NCBI GenBank assembly: GCA_937967645.1
Contig: CALBTT010000073.1
Coordinates: 1-18,689, forward strand
Origin: an uncultured Zoogloea sp.
GTDB taxonomy: Bacteria > Pseudomonadota > Gammaproteobacteria > Burkholderiales > Rhodocyclaceae
DNA: 18,689 nucleotides
Direction of reading: 5' to 3'
Shown here: positions 1 to 6,839 of the stretch, in pieces
Layout of the letters: each line of letters starts with the position of its first letter
Numbering within the stretch: position 1 is the stretch's first letter
Made by a program: the position numbers and the translations under genes
Notes under the pieces: generated by a model
The model's database searches: none
The model's input: the letters and a program-made list of their open reading frames with translations, nothing else
What the model was told of the DNA's origin: nothing

Positions 1-50
1 GGCGACCACCGCGATCTACACTCTTTCCCTACACGACGCTCTTCCGATCT
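1..50 (+). other. Illumina P5/TruSeq adapter sequence (assembly artefact)
   Basis: The first 50 bases match the 3' part of the Illumina P5 plus TruSeq read-1 adapter, from GGCGACCACC through to the terminal CTTCCGATCT, with one mismatch (C instead of A at position 12). This is established vector sequence, not genome. Short reading frames that run into it on the minus strand end in peptides such as EIGRASCRERV and RKSVV, which are typical translations of this adapter. Genuine sequence starts at about base 51, so any coding start placed before 51 is spurious. Confidence 0.97.
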
Positions 51-788
51 CCTGCCGCCGCCGCGCAAGCCCAGCCCAAGCGTTCCTGGATGGGCCCCCT
101 GGCCGGTCTCGCCGCCGGTATCGGTCTGGCCGCCCTGGCCTCCCACTTCGGCTTCGGCGAAGAACTGGCCTCCATGATGATGATGGCGCTGATCGCCTTC
201 GCCGTGATCGCGGTGATCGGCTTCTTCCTGCGCAAGCGCGCCGCTGCGAATCAGCCGGCCCTCGCCGGTGCCGGTGCGGGCGCCCAAGGCATGCCTTACA
301 TGGCCAAGGAGGCTGACCATGGCCATGCCGCCCCGGCTGCCACCCCCGCCTACGGCGCTGCTGCCGCGGCAGCCCCCGTCGCAGCCGCTGCGGCGACTGC
401 CGGTACGGGCGCCATCCCGGCTGACTTCGACGCAGAGGCATTCGTACGCAACGCCAAGGTGAACTTCATCCGCCTGCAGGCCGCCAACGATGCCCGCAAC
501 CTGGAAGACATCCGCGAATACACCACGCCGGAGATGTTCGCCGAGATCAAGATGAACTGGATGGACCAGCCCGCCGCTCCGCAGAAAACCGACGTGGTCT
601 CCCTCAACGCCGAGGTGATCGACGTGAGCGAAGAAGCCGAGCGCTACATCGTCAGCGTCCGCTTCACCGGCCTGCTGCGCGAAGAAGCCAACGCTGCACC
701 GGAAGGCATCGACGAGATCTGGCACCTGACCAAGCCCCGCAGCGGCAATGCCGGCTGGCTGGTGGCCGGGGTCCAGCAGAACGGCTGA
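51..788 (+). CDS. Tim44-like domain protein, 5' end missing
   Basis: This is the C-terminal part of a bacterial Tim44-domain (TIM44-like/MBA1) membrane protein. From base 51 the frame reads PAAAAQAQPKRSWMGPLAG, a proline/alanine-rich linker, and it stays open into the adapter, so the true start and probable signal peptide are lost. The internal ATG at 90 lies just before a glycine/alanine-rich segment and is unlikely to be the start. After it come a hydrophobic segment (about 17 residues, including MMMMALIAFAVIAVIGFF), a basic stop-transfer KR, a long alanine-rich linker, and a Tim44-like fold beginning near FDAEAFVRNAKVNFIRLQAA and ending IWHLTKPRSGNAGWLVAGVQQ. In mitochondria Tim44 tethers Hsp70 to the import channel; the bacterial role is not established. 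The family call is good; the function is unknown. Confidence 0.85.
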   Translation, partial: PAAAAQAQPKRSWMGPLAGLAAGIGLAALASHFGFGEELASMMMMALIAFAVIAVIGFFLRKRAAANQPALAGAGAGAQGMPYMAKEADHGHAAPAATPAYGAAAAAAPVAAAAATAGTGAIPADFDAEAFVRNAKVNFIRLQAANDARNLEDIREYTTPEMFAEIKMNWMDQPAAPQKTDVVSLNAEVIDVSEEAERYIVSVRFTGLLREEANAAPEGIDEIWHLTKPRSGNAGWLVAGVQQNG

Positions 789-796
789 TCGATCCT

Positions 797-818
797 GCAC
801 CGGCCTCCGGGCCGGTGC
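797..818 (+). other. Hairpin just after the Tim44-like gene
   Basis: A perfect 9-bp inverted repeat (797-805 with 810-818) closed by a TCCG tetraloop begins 8 nt after the stop codon. No T-run follows, so it is not itself a canonical terminator. It may protect the 3' end of the transcript or help the terminator at 871-909. Confidence 0.55.
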
Positions 819-870
819 CACCCAGCGCTTTCCCGCAGTACTCGCAGGTCCCGTAGTACCCCCTAGCATT

Positions 871-909
871 CCCCTGCCTGGCTTACCCCATGGCAGGGGC
901 TTTTTTTTT
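871..909 (+). terminator. Rho-independent terminator of the Tim44-like gene
   Basis: A perfect 8-bp GC-rich stem (CCCCTGCC at 871-878 with GGCAGGGG at 892-899) and a 13-nt loop are followed by C and nine T residues (901-909). This is a textbook intrinsic terminator for rightward transcription. It lies 82 nt after the Tim44-like stop codon and 20 nt from the stop of the convergent nhaR-like gene. Confidence 0.9.
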
Positions 910-929
910 GCTCCGCGCCTTGCGCGGGC

Positions 930-1874
930 TCAAGCCTGCGGGCTGCCACCGTCCTCCCAGGGCTGCACCACTCCGCCGCTGCCCATCGCCTCCAGGCCGG
1001 CCTTGGCCGCATCGGAGATGGCCAGCACGCTCGGATGCGTCAGGCGACGCTCCACCGAGATGGCGTAATACTCGATCCGCACCTCTTCCGCCCGCCCCAG
1101 CACCACCAGATCCCCCGAACCGAGGATCTCCTGCTCGATTGCCGTAGGCACCACGAAGGCACCGACGCCCGCCCGTCCGAAGGCCGTCATCAGGGCCGTG
1201 TCGTCGAACTCCCCGGCGATGCGCGGACGCAGCCTCTTGCGGTCGAGCCAGTCCTCGAATTTCCGCCGGATGGCAGAGTCCTCGCCCGGCAGCAGGGTCG
1301 GCAGGGAGCCCATGCAGGCCGGGAAAGGCTCCGTCGCCCCGGTAAGCAGGGAGCGGGCGGCAATGAAGCTCAAGCCCGACTCCCCCAGGCGGTGGTTGTA
1401 GGCCCGCACATCCACCGAAGGCGGAATCGGTGAATCGGCGATGACCAGGTCCAGCTTGTGGATCGCCAACTCGGCCAGCAGCCGGTCGAGACGCCACTCC
1501 CGGCAGATGATGCGTACCGGATCCGCCGGATCCACCGCCGGGCGCAACAGGCGGTAGGCGATCGACTTGGGCACCGCATCGGACACGCCGACCCGGAACT
1601 CCACCGGACGCCCCTTGGGGTAGTGGCGCAGGGCCTGCTCCAGTTCGGCGCTCAGGGAGAACATCTCGTCCGCGTACTCCATGGCCAGACGCCCGGCCGG
1701 GGTCAGTTCCAGGTTACGGCCATCACGGGCGAAGAGCTGGGTATCGAGACTGTCCTCGAGCAGGCGGATCTGCCCGCTGATGGTCTGCGGCGTGATGTGC
1801 AGGGCCTCTCCGGCCTTCACCACGCCACCGCTGCGGGCAGTCTTCCAAAAGTAGAAAAGATGCTTCAGATTCAT
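930..1874 (-). CDS. nhaR: LysR-family regulator, NhaR type
   Basis: A 314-residue LysR-type transcriptional regulator. The N-terminal winged helix-turn-helix begins MNLKHLFYFWKTARSGG and contains HITPQTISGQIRLLE, a wording characteristic of the NhaR subgroup, which activates the nhaA Na+/H+ antiporter gene in enterobacteria. The rest is the usual effector-binding domain. The frame is open for 19 more codons upstream, but the ATG at 1874 is preferred because it matches the family start and has AAAGG about 14 nt upstream; the longer version would run across the inverted repeats in the intergenic region. No nhaA gene is present in this window, so the target may be elsewhere or may be the divergent HPF gene. 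The NhaR assignment rests on similarity of the DNA-binding domain, not on known targets. Confidence 0.85.
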   Translation of the reverse strand: MNLKHLFYFWKTARSGGVVKAGEALHITPQTISGQIRLLEDSLDTQLFARDGRNLELTPAGRLAMEYADEMFSLSAELEQALRHYPKGRPVEFRVGVSDAVPKSIAYRLLRPAVDPADPVRIICREWRLDRLLAELAIHKLDLVIADSPIPPSVDVRAYNHRLGESGLSFIAARSLLTGATEPFPACMGSLPTLLPGEDSAIRRKFEDWLDRKRLRPRIAGEFDDTALMTAFGRAGVGAFVVPTAIEQEILGSGDLVVLGRAEEVRIEYYAISVERRLTHPSVLAISDAAKAGLEAMGSGGVVQPWEDGGSPQA

Positions 1875-1907
1875 GGCCTTCGGAACCTTTACGGGCGGAT
1901 GTAACAC

Positions 1908-1922
1908 TTCGAATATATCGAA
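1908..1922. promoter_or_regulatory. LysR-type T-N11-A box between nhaR and hpf
   Basis: TTCGA-N5-TCGAA is a perfect interrupted palindrome containing the T-N11-A spacing (T1909 to A1921) favoured by LysR proteins. It lies 34 nt upstream of the nhaR-like start codon, so autoregulation is the simplest reading. The binding protein is inferred. Confidence 0.5.
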
Positions 1923-1923
1923 A

Positions 1924-1960
1924 CAATACATCAGCTAATGCGACTTTACTGGATGTATTG
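1924..1960. promoter_or_regulatory. 9-bp inverted repeat overlapping the hpf promoter
   Basis: CAATACATC (1924-1932) and GATGTATTG (1952-1960) are perfect inverted repeats separated by 19 nt. The right arm sits inside the -35/-10 spacer of the predicted hpf promoter, and the left arm is adjacent to the T-N11-A box. This suggests an operator, perhaps for looping or a dimer of dimers. A cruciform or RNA role is unlikely because most of it lies upstream of the predicted start of transcription. Confidence 0.45.
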
Positions 1961-1973
1961 ATGCCCATATAGT
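1945..1973 (+). promoter_or_regulatory. Predicted sigma70-type promoter of the HPF gene
   Basis: TTTACT (1945-1950) matches 4 of 6 bases of the -35 consensus, and TATAGT (1968-1973) matches 5 of 6 of the -10 consensus, with an exact 17-nt spacer. The predicted transcript would start near 1980, with a Shine-Dalgarno AAAGGAG at about 1991-1997 and the ATG at 2006. Confidence 0.55.
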
Positions 1974-2005
1974 GAAGTCTCACTCACTGCAAAGGAGATG
2001 ACATC

Positions 2006-2356
2006 ATGGAAGTCCAGATCAAGGCCAAAGGCTTGCCCACCGCCAAATACCTGCGCAATCACGCCAACCGTCGCATCCGCGCTGCGCTGGGCCGCTTCGG
2101 CCAGGCGGTGCAGTCGGTCACCGTGCGCCTGTCGGACATCAACGGCCCCCGTGGCGGCGCCGACAAGCTGGCCCGGATCGTGGTGCAACTGAAGAACCGC
2201 TCGCTGGTGATGGAAGAGATCGGCGCCGACATGCGCGAAGCCATCGACCGGCTGGCCGACCGGGTCCAGTACAAGGTCGCCTGCCAGATGGACCGCCTGA
2301 TCCGCGCCCAGCGCCGCCAGGCCCTGATCCCCATCCCGATCCAGGCCGCCGACTAA
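2006..2356 (+). CDS. HPF/RaiA-family ribosome hibernation factor (short form)
   Basis: A 116-residue protein covering one ribosome-binding HPF/RaiA (sigma-54 modulation/YfiA) domain. It begins MEVQIKAKGLP and contains VTVRLSDINGPRGGADKLARIVVQL, typical of the beta strands of this fold, followed by a helix (EIGADMREAIDRLADRVQYKV) with the basic surface expected to contact 16S rRNA. It lacks the C-terminal dimerisation domain of long HPF, so it should act like short HPF or RaiA, binding the 30S decoding region and silencing or stabilising ribosomes under stress. A strong AAAGGAG Shine-Dalgarno lies 8-9 nt before the ATG. It is divergent from the nhaR-like gene and has its own promoter. HPF versus RaiA cannot be decided from the sequence. 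Confidence 0.88.
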   Translation: MEVQIKAKGLPTAKYLRNHANRRIRAALGRFGQAVQSVTVRLSDINGPRGGADKLARIVVQLKNRSLVMEEIGADMREAIDRLADRVQYKVACQMDRLIRAQRRQALIPIPIQAAD

Positions 2357-2366
2357 GTCCGCTCCG

Positions 2367-2397
2367 CCCGGTCGCAGCCGATCCGGCTGCCGCCGGG
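2367..2397 (+). terminator. Possible hairpin terminator after hpf
   Basis: Nested stems, CCCGG/CCGGG (2367-2371 with 2393-2397) and GCAGCCG/CGGCTGC (2374-2380 with 2384-2390), start 10 nt after the HPF stop codon. There is no T-run, so this is at best a weak terminator or a transcript-stabilising 3' structure. Confidence 0.4.
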
Positions 2398-2499
2398 CTG
2401 CCTCCCCTACGCGCAGCAGCCAGCGGCCTCCCGATTCCGGGTAAAATCGCCGCCCCATCATCAGCCATCTGCGGGATCCGCCATCCCGCCATGCCGCCC

Positions 2500-4104
2500 A
2501 TGCTGCGCATTTCCGAACTCCGCCTGCCCCTCGACCATCCGGCCGAGGCCCTGCCCGCCGCCATCCTCAAGCGCCTTGGCATCCCGGCCGCCGAGATGGC
2601 CGGCTTCACCGTCTTCAAGCGCAGCTACGACGCGCGCAAGAACGCCCATCTCACCTTCATCTACATTGTCGACGTGGAGGTGAAGGACGAGGCCGCCCTG
2701 CTGCAGAAGTTTGCCGGCGACCTGCACGTGAAGCCCACCCCGGACATGACCTACCGCTTCGCCGGCACGGCACCGGCCGGTTTCACGCAGCGCCCGGTGG
2801 TGATCGGCTTCGGCCCTTGCGGCATCTTCGCCGCCCTGATCCTGGCCCAGGCCGGCTTCCGGCCCATCGTGCTCGAGCGGGGCAAGGCCGTGCGCGAGCG
2901 CACCCAGGACACCTGGGGCCTGTGGCGCAAGAACACCCTCAACCCCGAATCCAACGTACAGTTCGGCGAAGGCGGCGCAGGCACCTTCTCGGACGGCAAG
3001 CTCTACAGCCAGATCAAGGATCCGAAGCACTATGGCCGCAAGGTGCTGACCGAGTTCGTCAAGGCCGGCGCGCCCGAGGAGATCCTCTACGTCTCCAAGC
3101 CGCATATCGGCACCTTCCGTCTTGTCGGCATGGTCGAGGCCATGCGTGCCGAGATCGAGGCCCTGGGTGGCGAGATCCGCTTCCAGCAGCGGGTCACCGA
3201 CATCCTCATCGAAGAAGGCCACGTGCGTGGCGTGCGCACGGCCAGCGGCGACGAGATCCGGGCCGACCATGTGGTGCTGGCCCTGGGCCACAGCGCCCGT
3301 GACACCTTCGAGATGCTCCACCAGCGGGGCGTCTTCATGGAGGCCAAGCCCTTCTCGGTGGGTTTCCGCATCGAGCACCCCCAGTCGCTGATCGACAAGG
3401 CCCGCCTCGGCCCCCACGCCGGCCACCCCGAGCTGGGCGCGGCCGACTACAAGCTGGTCCATCACGCCTCCAACGGGCGCGCGGTCTACAGCTTCTGCAT
3501 GTGCCCGGGCGGCACCGTGGTGGCCGCCACCTCGGAGCCCGGCCGGGTCGTCACCAACGGCATGAGCCAGTACTCGCGCAACGAGCGCAATGCCAACGCC
3601 GGCATCGTCGTCAGCATCGACCCGAAGGATTACCCTGGCGGCCCGCTGGCCGGCATTGCGCTGCAGCGCCAACTGGAGAGCCACGCCTTCGTGCTCGGCG
3701 GCGGCACCTACGAGGCGCCGGGCCAGCTGGTCGGAGATTTCCTGAAGGGCAAGCCCTCCACCCAGCTCGGCTCGGTGGAGCCCTCCTACAAACCCGGCGT
3801 CAAGCTGGGCGACCTGTCCACCGCCCTGCCCGACTACGCCATCGCCGCCATGCGCGAGGCGCTCCCGGCCTTCGACCGGCAGATCCGCGGCTTCAACATG
3901 TACGACGCGGTCCTCACCGGCGTCGAGACGCGCACCTCCTCGCCCCTGCGCATCACCCGCGGCGAAGACTGCCAGAGCCTCAACGTGAAGGGGCTCTACC
4001 CTGCAGGTGAAGGTGCCGGCTACGCGGGCGGCATCCTGTCGGCCGGCGTGGACGGCATCCGCGTCGCAGAAGCCGTCACCGCCGGGCTGCTGGGGACGGT
4101 GTAG
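2500..4104 (+). CDS. FAD-dependent dehydrogenase, COG2509 type
   Basis: A 534-residue flavoprotein of the uncharacterised FAD-dependent dehydrogenase group (COG2509). After an N-terminal domain of about 95 residues comes a Rossmann dinucleotide fold, VIGFGPCGIFAALILAQAGF, with G103-x-G105-x-x-G108 and the acidic E127 at the end of the second strand (LERG). Other family hallmarks are FGEGGAGTFSDGKLYSQIKD, the VLALGHSARDTFEML segment, and a C-terminal FAD-binding motif (YPAGEGAGYAGGILSAGVDGI). The physiological substrate is unknown. The start at 2500 (MLRISEL) is preferred over the in-frame ATG at 2491, since family members begin at this point; neither has a clear Shine-Dalgarno. A TAAAAT -10-like box lies at 2442-2447. 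The stop codon TAG is part of the REP sequence that follows. Confidence 0.85.
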   Translation: MLRISELRLPLDHPAEALPAAILKRLGIPAAEMAGFTVFKRSYDARKNAHLTFIYIVDVEVKDEAALLQKFAGDLHVKPTPDMTYRFAGTAPAGFTQRPVVIGFGPCGIFAALILAQAGFRPIVLERGKAVRERTQDTWGLWRKNTLNPESNVQFGEGGAGTFSDGKLYSQIKDPKHYGRKVLTEFVKAGAPEEILYVSKPHIGTFRLVGMVEAMRAEIEALGGEIRFQQRVTDILIEEGHVRGVRTASGDEIRADHVVLALGHSARDTFEMLHQRGVFMEAKPFSVGFRIEHPQSLIDKARLGPHAGHPELGAADYKLVHHASNGRAVYSFCMCPGGTVVAATSEPGRVVTNGMSQYSRNERNANAGIVVSIDPKDYPGGPLAGIALQRQLESHAFVLGGGTYEAPGQLVGDFLKGKPSTQLGSVEPSYKPGVKLGDLSTALPDYAIAAMREALPAFDRQIRGFNMYDAVLTGVETRTSSPLRITRGEDCQSLNVKGLYPAGEGAGYAGGILSAGVDGIRVAEAVTAGLLGTV

Positions 4105-4168
4105 GGGCGGCTTCAGCCGCCCGCGGACTTCGAATCAGGCACCTGCGGGCGGCTGAAGCCGCCCCTAC
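4101..4168. repeat. REP doublet (inverted pair of GTAG-headed palindromes)
   Basis: Two perfect 24-bp inverted arms (4101-4124 and 4145-4168) are separated by 20 nt. Each arm starts at its outer end with GTAG followed by an 8-bp palindrome with a 2-nt centre (4105-4122 and 4147-4164, GGGCGGCT/AGCCGCCC). This is the architecture of REP/BIME elements mobilised by REP-associated tyrosine transposases, which recognise a GTAG-type tetranucleotide next to the hairpin. No such transposase gene is in the window. The element lies between two convergent genes and may stabilise or terminate both transcripts. Confidence 0.75.
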
Positions 4169-4190
4169 AGGGCCCTACTGGCCCCTACAG
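4161..4190. repeat. Three tandem 10-bp repeats abutting the REP doublet
   Basis: GCCCCTACAG, GGCCCTACTG and GCCCCTACAG follow one another (4161-4170, 4171-4180, 4181-4190). The first and third are identical and the middle one differs at two positions. The first copy is the outer head of the right REP arm, so these look like duplications of the REP head (GTAGGGGC on the minus strand). They end 7 nt before the porin stop codon. Confidence 0.65.
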
Positions 4191-4197
4191 ATCCGTC

Positions 4198-5556
4198 TCA
4201 GAAACGGTAACGCGCGCCCATCATCAACGACTTGGGCGTGAAGTTGGCCGGCAGATTGGTGTCGCTGTCATACCCCTGACAGGTGCCGCCGGCGCACAGG
4301 GAGTTCTTGCCGCCGTTCTGGTTGCTGACCTGGGCGTAGTAGGCGTACAGGTCCGTCTGACGGTCGAGGGCATATTCGTAGCCCAGACCGAAGTGGCTGG
4401 AATCGCGATCCGTGCTCATGCGGTCATCCAGGTGCCCATACACCGCGCGCAGGGTATGCACGCTCTTGAAGGGCACGGCCACGCCCAGCCACCACACCCG
4501 GCGGTCCAGCTTCTTGCCCACGCCATCCTGGTTGTCCTCACCCAGCAGGTACTGGGCATACACCTTGGCCACCTGAAAGTCGTAGGTGGCCGCCAGGTTG
4601 CGGGCCTTGCGGCGTACATCCTCGGTGGCCGGCGCAGCCACCGTGCCCTGGCGCAGGAAGTTCAGGTAGCCGGCCCCGACGAACAGGGGGCCGTTGCGGT
4701 AGGTCAGGCTGGCACTGCTGCCCTTGCCTTCATCCTTGGGCCCGGTGCTGGTGGTGGCGCCGGTAACGCCCACATTGCTACGGCTGTTGTTCTCCATCCC
4801 CGCCGAGTAAGCCAGGCTGGCCTGGAAGCCGCCGATCTCCGGCGAGAAGTAGAACACCCCGTTGTCGAAACGGCTGGCCGCCGCACTGGACCACAGGCGG
4901 AAGGCCGTAGCACCGCCGATGGTGAAGGGGTCGGAGGCGCTGGTGATCGAGTAGATCGGCGCGTAATCCCGGCCGAAGCGGATGTCGCCAGCCTTGCCAC
5001 GCAGGCCCACGAAGGTGTTGCGGGAGAAGATCGCCACGCCGGTGGTGTTGGGTGCCGAGGACGAGGCAGCCCCCTGCCCCGGATTGCTGATGTTGCTCGA
5101 GTGGCCGGTGTTCTGCCCGTTATCGAAAGAGATGCCTGCCTCCAGCTGGAAGTAGGCCGACAGGTCCTCGCCGAAGCTGCGCTCGCCCTTGAAGCCCAGC
5201 CGGCTCGCCGAACCGAGGCCGCTCTGCACCCGGACCTTGTGGCCCTGGCCGTAGTCGCCGTACTCGATGCCGGCATCGGCAATACCGTAGATGCTCAGGC
5301 CAGCCGGCATGGACAAGGATTTACCGGACGCCTTCGCCGGCGCGGCGGCGCTGGCACTCTCCACCTTGGCCACCGCCCGCGCGGTTTCGGCCTGAGCTGC
5401 GGTGGCTGCAGCCAGCTTCTTCTCCAGCTCTTCCAGGCGCGCACGCTGGGCCGCCAGCTCGGCGCGCAGTTCATCATTCACGTCAGCCAGGGCCGGCGCC
5501 GCGGCAAAGCTCGTCATGCAGGCGGCAAGGGCTGCGCCAATCAGGGTCTGTCTCAT
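4198..5556 (-). CDS. General porin (Porin_4/OmpC-like, betaproteobacterial type)
   Basis: A 452-residue outer-membrane porin. A Sec signal peptide (residues 1-24, ending PALA) precedes a short predicted coiled coil (about 25-65, NDELRAELAAQRARLEELEK), an alanine-rich linker, then a 16-stranded-type barrel domain with typical segments such as SRLGFKGERSFGEDLSAYFQLEAG and NTFVGLRGKAGDIRFGRDYAPIY. It ends in the consensus outer-membrane sorting residue phenylalanine (GARYRF). Such porins form trimers for passive diffusion of small, often anionic, solutes. The ATG has AAGGAAGG 6-10 nt upstream. A 21-bp element at 5638-5658, shared with the promoter region of the ABC-transporter operon, suggests control by the TctD-like regulator encoded at 10943. 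Substrate specificity cannot be read from the sequence. Confidence 0.92.
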   Translation of the reverse strand: MRQTLIGAALAACMTSFAAAPALADVNDELRAELAAQRARLEELEKKLAAATAAQAETARAVAKVESASAAAPAKASGKSLSMPAGLSIYGIADAGIEYGDYGQGHKVRVQSGLGSASRLGFKGERSFGEDLSAYFQLEAGISFDNGQNTGHSSNISNPGQGAASSSAPNTTGVAIFSRNTFVGLRGKAGDIRFGRDYAPIYSITSASDPFTIGGATAFRLWSSAAASRFDNGVFYFSPEIGGFQASLAYSAGMENNSRSNVGVTGATTSTGPKDEGKGSSASLTYRNGPLFVGAGYLNFLRQGTVAAPATEDVRRKARNLAATYDFQVAKVYAQYLLGEDNQDGVGKKLDRRVWWLGVAVPFKSVHTLRAVYGHLDDRMSTDRDSSHFGLGYEYALDRQTDLYAYYAQVSNQNGGKNSLCAGGTCQGYDSDTNLPANFTPKSLMMGARYRF

Positions 5557-5598
5557 CTCAACCTTCCTTTTCTTGTGTGGGCGGTATGCCTTTGAGCT

Positions 5599-5615
5599 CC
5601 CCGGAGAAACCGGGG
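5599..5615 (-). other. Perfect hairpin in the porin leader
   Basis: A 6-bp perfect stem (CCCCGG/CCGGGG) with a 5-nt loop lies 43-59 nt upstream of the porin ATG. On the minus strand it could be an mRNA leader structure, or the end of the upstream AbrB-family transcript. There is no T-run. Confidence 0.35.
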
Positions 5616-5637
5616 GTAGCGCAGCGATTTCAGCGGA

Positions 5638-5658
5638 ATCACCTTTCGATCCGCTTTC
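5638..5658 (-). promoter_or_regulatory. Predicted response-regulator site upstream of the porin
   Basis: This 21-bp stretch is identical at 19 of 21 positions to 10865-10885. Its core, CTTTCGATCCGCTTTC on the plus strand, contains two CTTTC half-sites 11 bp apart, as expected for an OmpR-family dimer. It ends 81 nt before the porin start codon, in the same orientation and at nearly the same distance as its twin relative to the binding-protein gene. Confidence 0.6.
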
Positions 5659-5664
5659 GGTGGC

Positions 5665-6711
5665 TCAGCGCCCGAACACACGCAGGAAGACACCGCACAT
5701 GCGCGGCGCCCACACGGTGAGCAGGACCACCCGCAGCACGTGGGTGGCAGTGATCAGCGGCACCGCCAGATGCATCACCTTGGCGGTCACACACATCTCG
5801 GCCATACCGCCCGGCGAGGCGGCCAGGGCGAGGGACGACACGGGTATGGGCACGACCTGGCCGAGGACCATCACGAAGGCCGCCGACAGCAGCAACGCCA
5901 ACAAGGTGCTGGCCGCCGACACGGTGAGGAAGCGCGGCGCGGCACGGAAGAAGTCCGGCGAGAAGCGGCACCCCAGGGCCGTGCCAAGCAACAACTGCCC
6001 GCCGCTCACCGCCCACCCGGGCAGGGCTGACAGGGGCACTTCCAGGGCCGCCAGCGCGCCGATACAGAACAAGGGCCCCAGCACCCAGGCATTGGCGATG
6101 CGCAGGCGCCCCAGCAGCAACACACCGGCCAGGGCCGCCCCCACCAGCACGGGCAGCCGGGCCGGATCGAGGGCACGGGCGCTGCCGCTGAATGCTTCGT
6201 GCCCCGCCACACCCCAGTGCTGCAGCGCGAAGGGCACCACCGACACCACCAGCATCACCCTCAAGGCGTGCGCAGCAGCCACCCGGTCCGGGGCGCCGCC
6301 CTCGCGCTCGGCCAGCACCACCATCTCGGATGCGCCACCGGGCAAACCGGCGAAGAACGCGGTCGCCGCATCCACCCCGGCCCAGCGGCGGATCACCAGG
6401 GCGCTCAGCACGCCCACCGCGACGGCGCAGGCGGCCATCGACAGCACCGGCAGCAGGTTTTCACCCAGATGCCCGAGCACCTCCGGCGTGAAATAGAGGC
6501 CCAGAGCGGTGCCGATGGCCCACTGCCCGGCCTGGCGCCCCCCGGGTGGTGCCTGCAGGGGCAGGCCGGCGGTGCGTGCCGCCGCCACACTGAACAGGGG
6601 GCCGATCATCCACGGCAGGGGCAGGTGCAGCCATTCGGCAGCCAGGGCAGCGGCCAGGGCCAGCAGCAGGGCCGCCAGCACCCAGCCGGCAGGAGATTTC
6701 CTTGCGAGCAT
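5665..6711 (-). CDS. AbrB-family integral membrane protein (COG3180)
   Basis: A 348-residue, strongly hydrophobic protein with about ten predicted transmembrane segments in two similar halves. It belongs to the AbrB-family group often misnamed ammonia monooxygenase. Half-repeat hallmarks are LPWMIGPLFSVAAARTAG with FFAGLPGGASEMVVLAEREG in the first half, and ANAWVLGPLFCIGALAALEVPLSALPGWAVSGGQLLLGTALG with LALAASPGGMAEMCVTAKVM in the second. The duplicated PGG(A/M)(S/A)EM motif is the clearest signature. It is probably a transporter, but its substrate is unknown. Two starts are possible: ATG at 6711 (chosen) or GTG at 6720, neither with a strong Shine-Dalgarno. It lies downstream of the ABC operon terminator on the same strand and upstream of the porin, so it may join the same uptake system. 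Confidence 0.82.
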   Translation of the reverse strand: MLARKSPAGWVLAALLLALAAALAAEWLHLPLPWMIGPLFSVAAARTAGLPLQAPPGGRQAGQWAIGTALGLYFTPEVLGHLGENLLPVLSMAACAVAVGVLSALVIRRWAGVDAATAFFAGLPGGASEMVVLAEREGGAPDRVAAAHALRVMLVVSVVPFALQHWGVAGHEAFSGSARALDPARLPVLVGAALAGVLLLGRLRIANAWVLGPLFCIGALAALEVPLSALPGWAVSGGQLLLGTALGCRFSPDFFRAAPRFLTVSAASTLLALLLSAAFVMVLGQVVPIPVSSLALAASPGGMAEMCVTAKVMHLAVPLITATHVLRVVLLTVWAPRMCGVFLRVFGR

Positions 6712-6741
6712 CGGGAACACGATCCGTCGGGGGTTAGCCCG

Positions 6742-6789
6742 AAAAAAGAGGCCCCGCCTCCATGCCTCCGGAAGGTGGCGAGGCGGGGC
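6742..6789 (-). terminator. Rho-independent terminator of the ABC transporter operon
   Basis: On the minus strand a 10-bp perfect GC-rich stem (GCCCCGCCTC/GAGGCGGGGC, 6780-6789 with 6751-6760) is followed by CTC and six T residues (6747-6742). It begins 50 nt after the ATPase stop codon. Only about 20-30 nt separate the T-run from the AbrB-family start, leaving little room for a separate promoter, so partial read-through may feed that gene. Confidence 0.85.
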
Positions 6790-6839
6790 ACAAGCCGGCG
6801 CAAGGGAGGTGGCGCGCCGGAGTCAGGGAACACAGGGGG

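Noticed and set aside
16..441. Arginine-rich minus-strand frame at the contig start
   Set aside because: Its last residues (EIGRASCRERV) are translated adapter, and the rest is antisense to the Tim44-like gene.
930..1874. NhaR regulating a neighbouring nhaA antiporter
   Set aside because: No antiporter gene is encoded on either side; the divergent gene is an HPF/RaiA protein.
2461..3684. 407-codon minus-strand open frame opposite the FAD dehydrogenase
   Set aside because: It is a shadow of a gene with clear FAD-binding motifs. Its repeated Ala-Gly-Leu-Val-Asp sequence has no recognisable fold.
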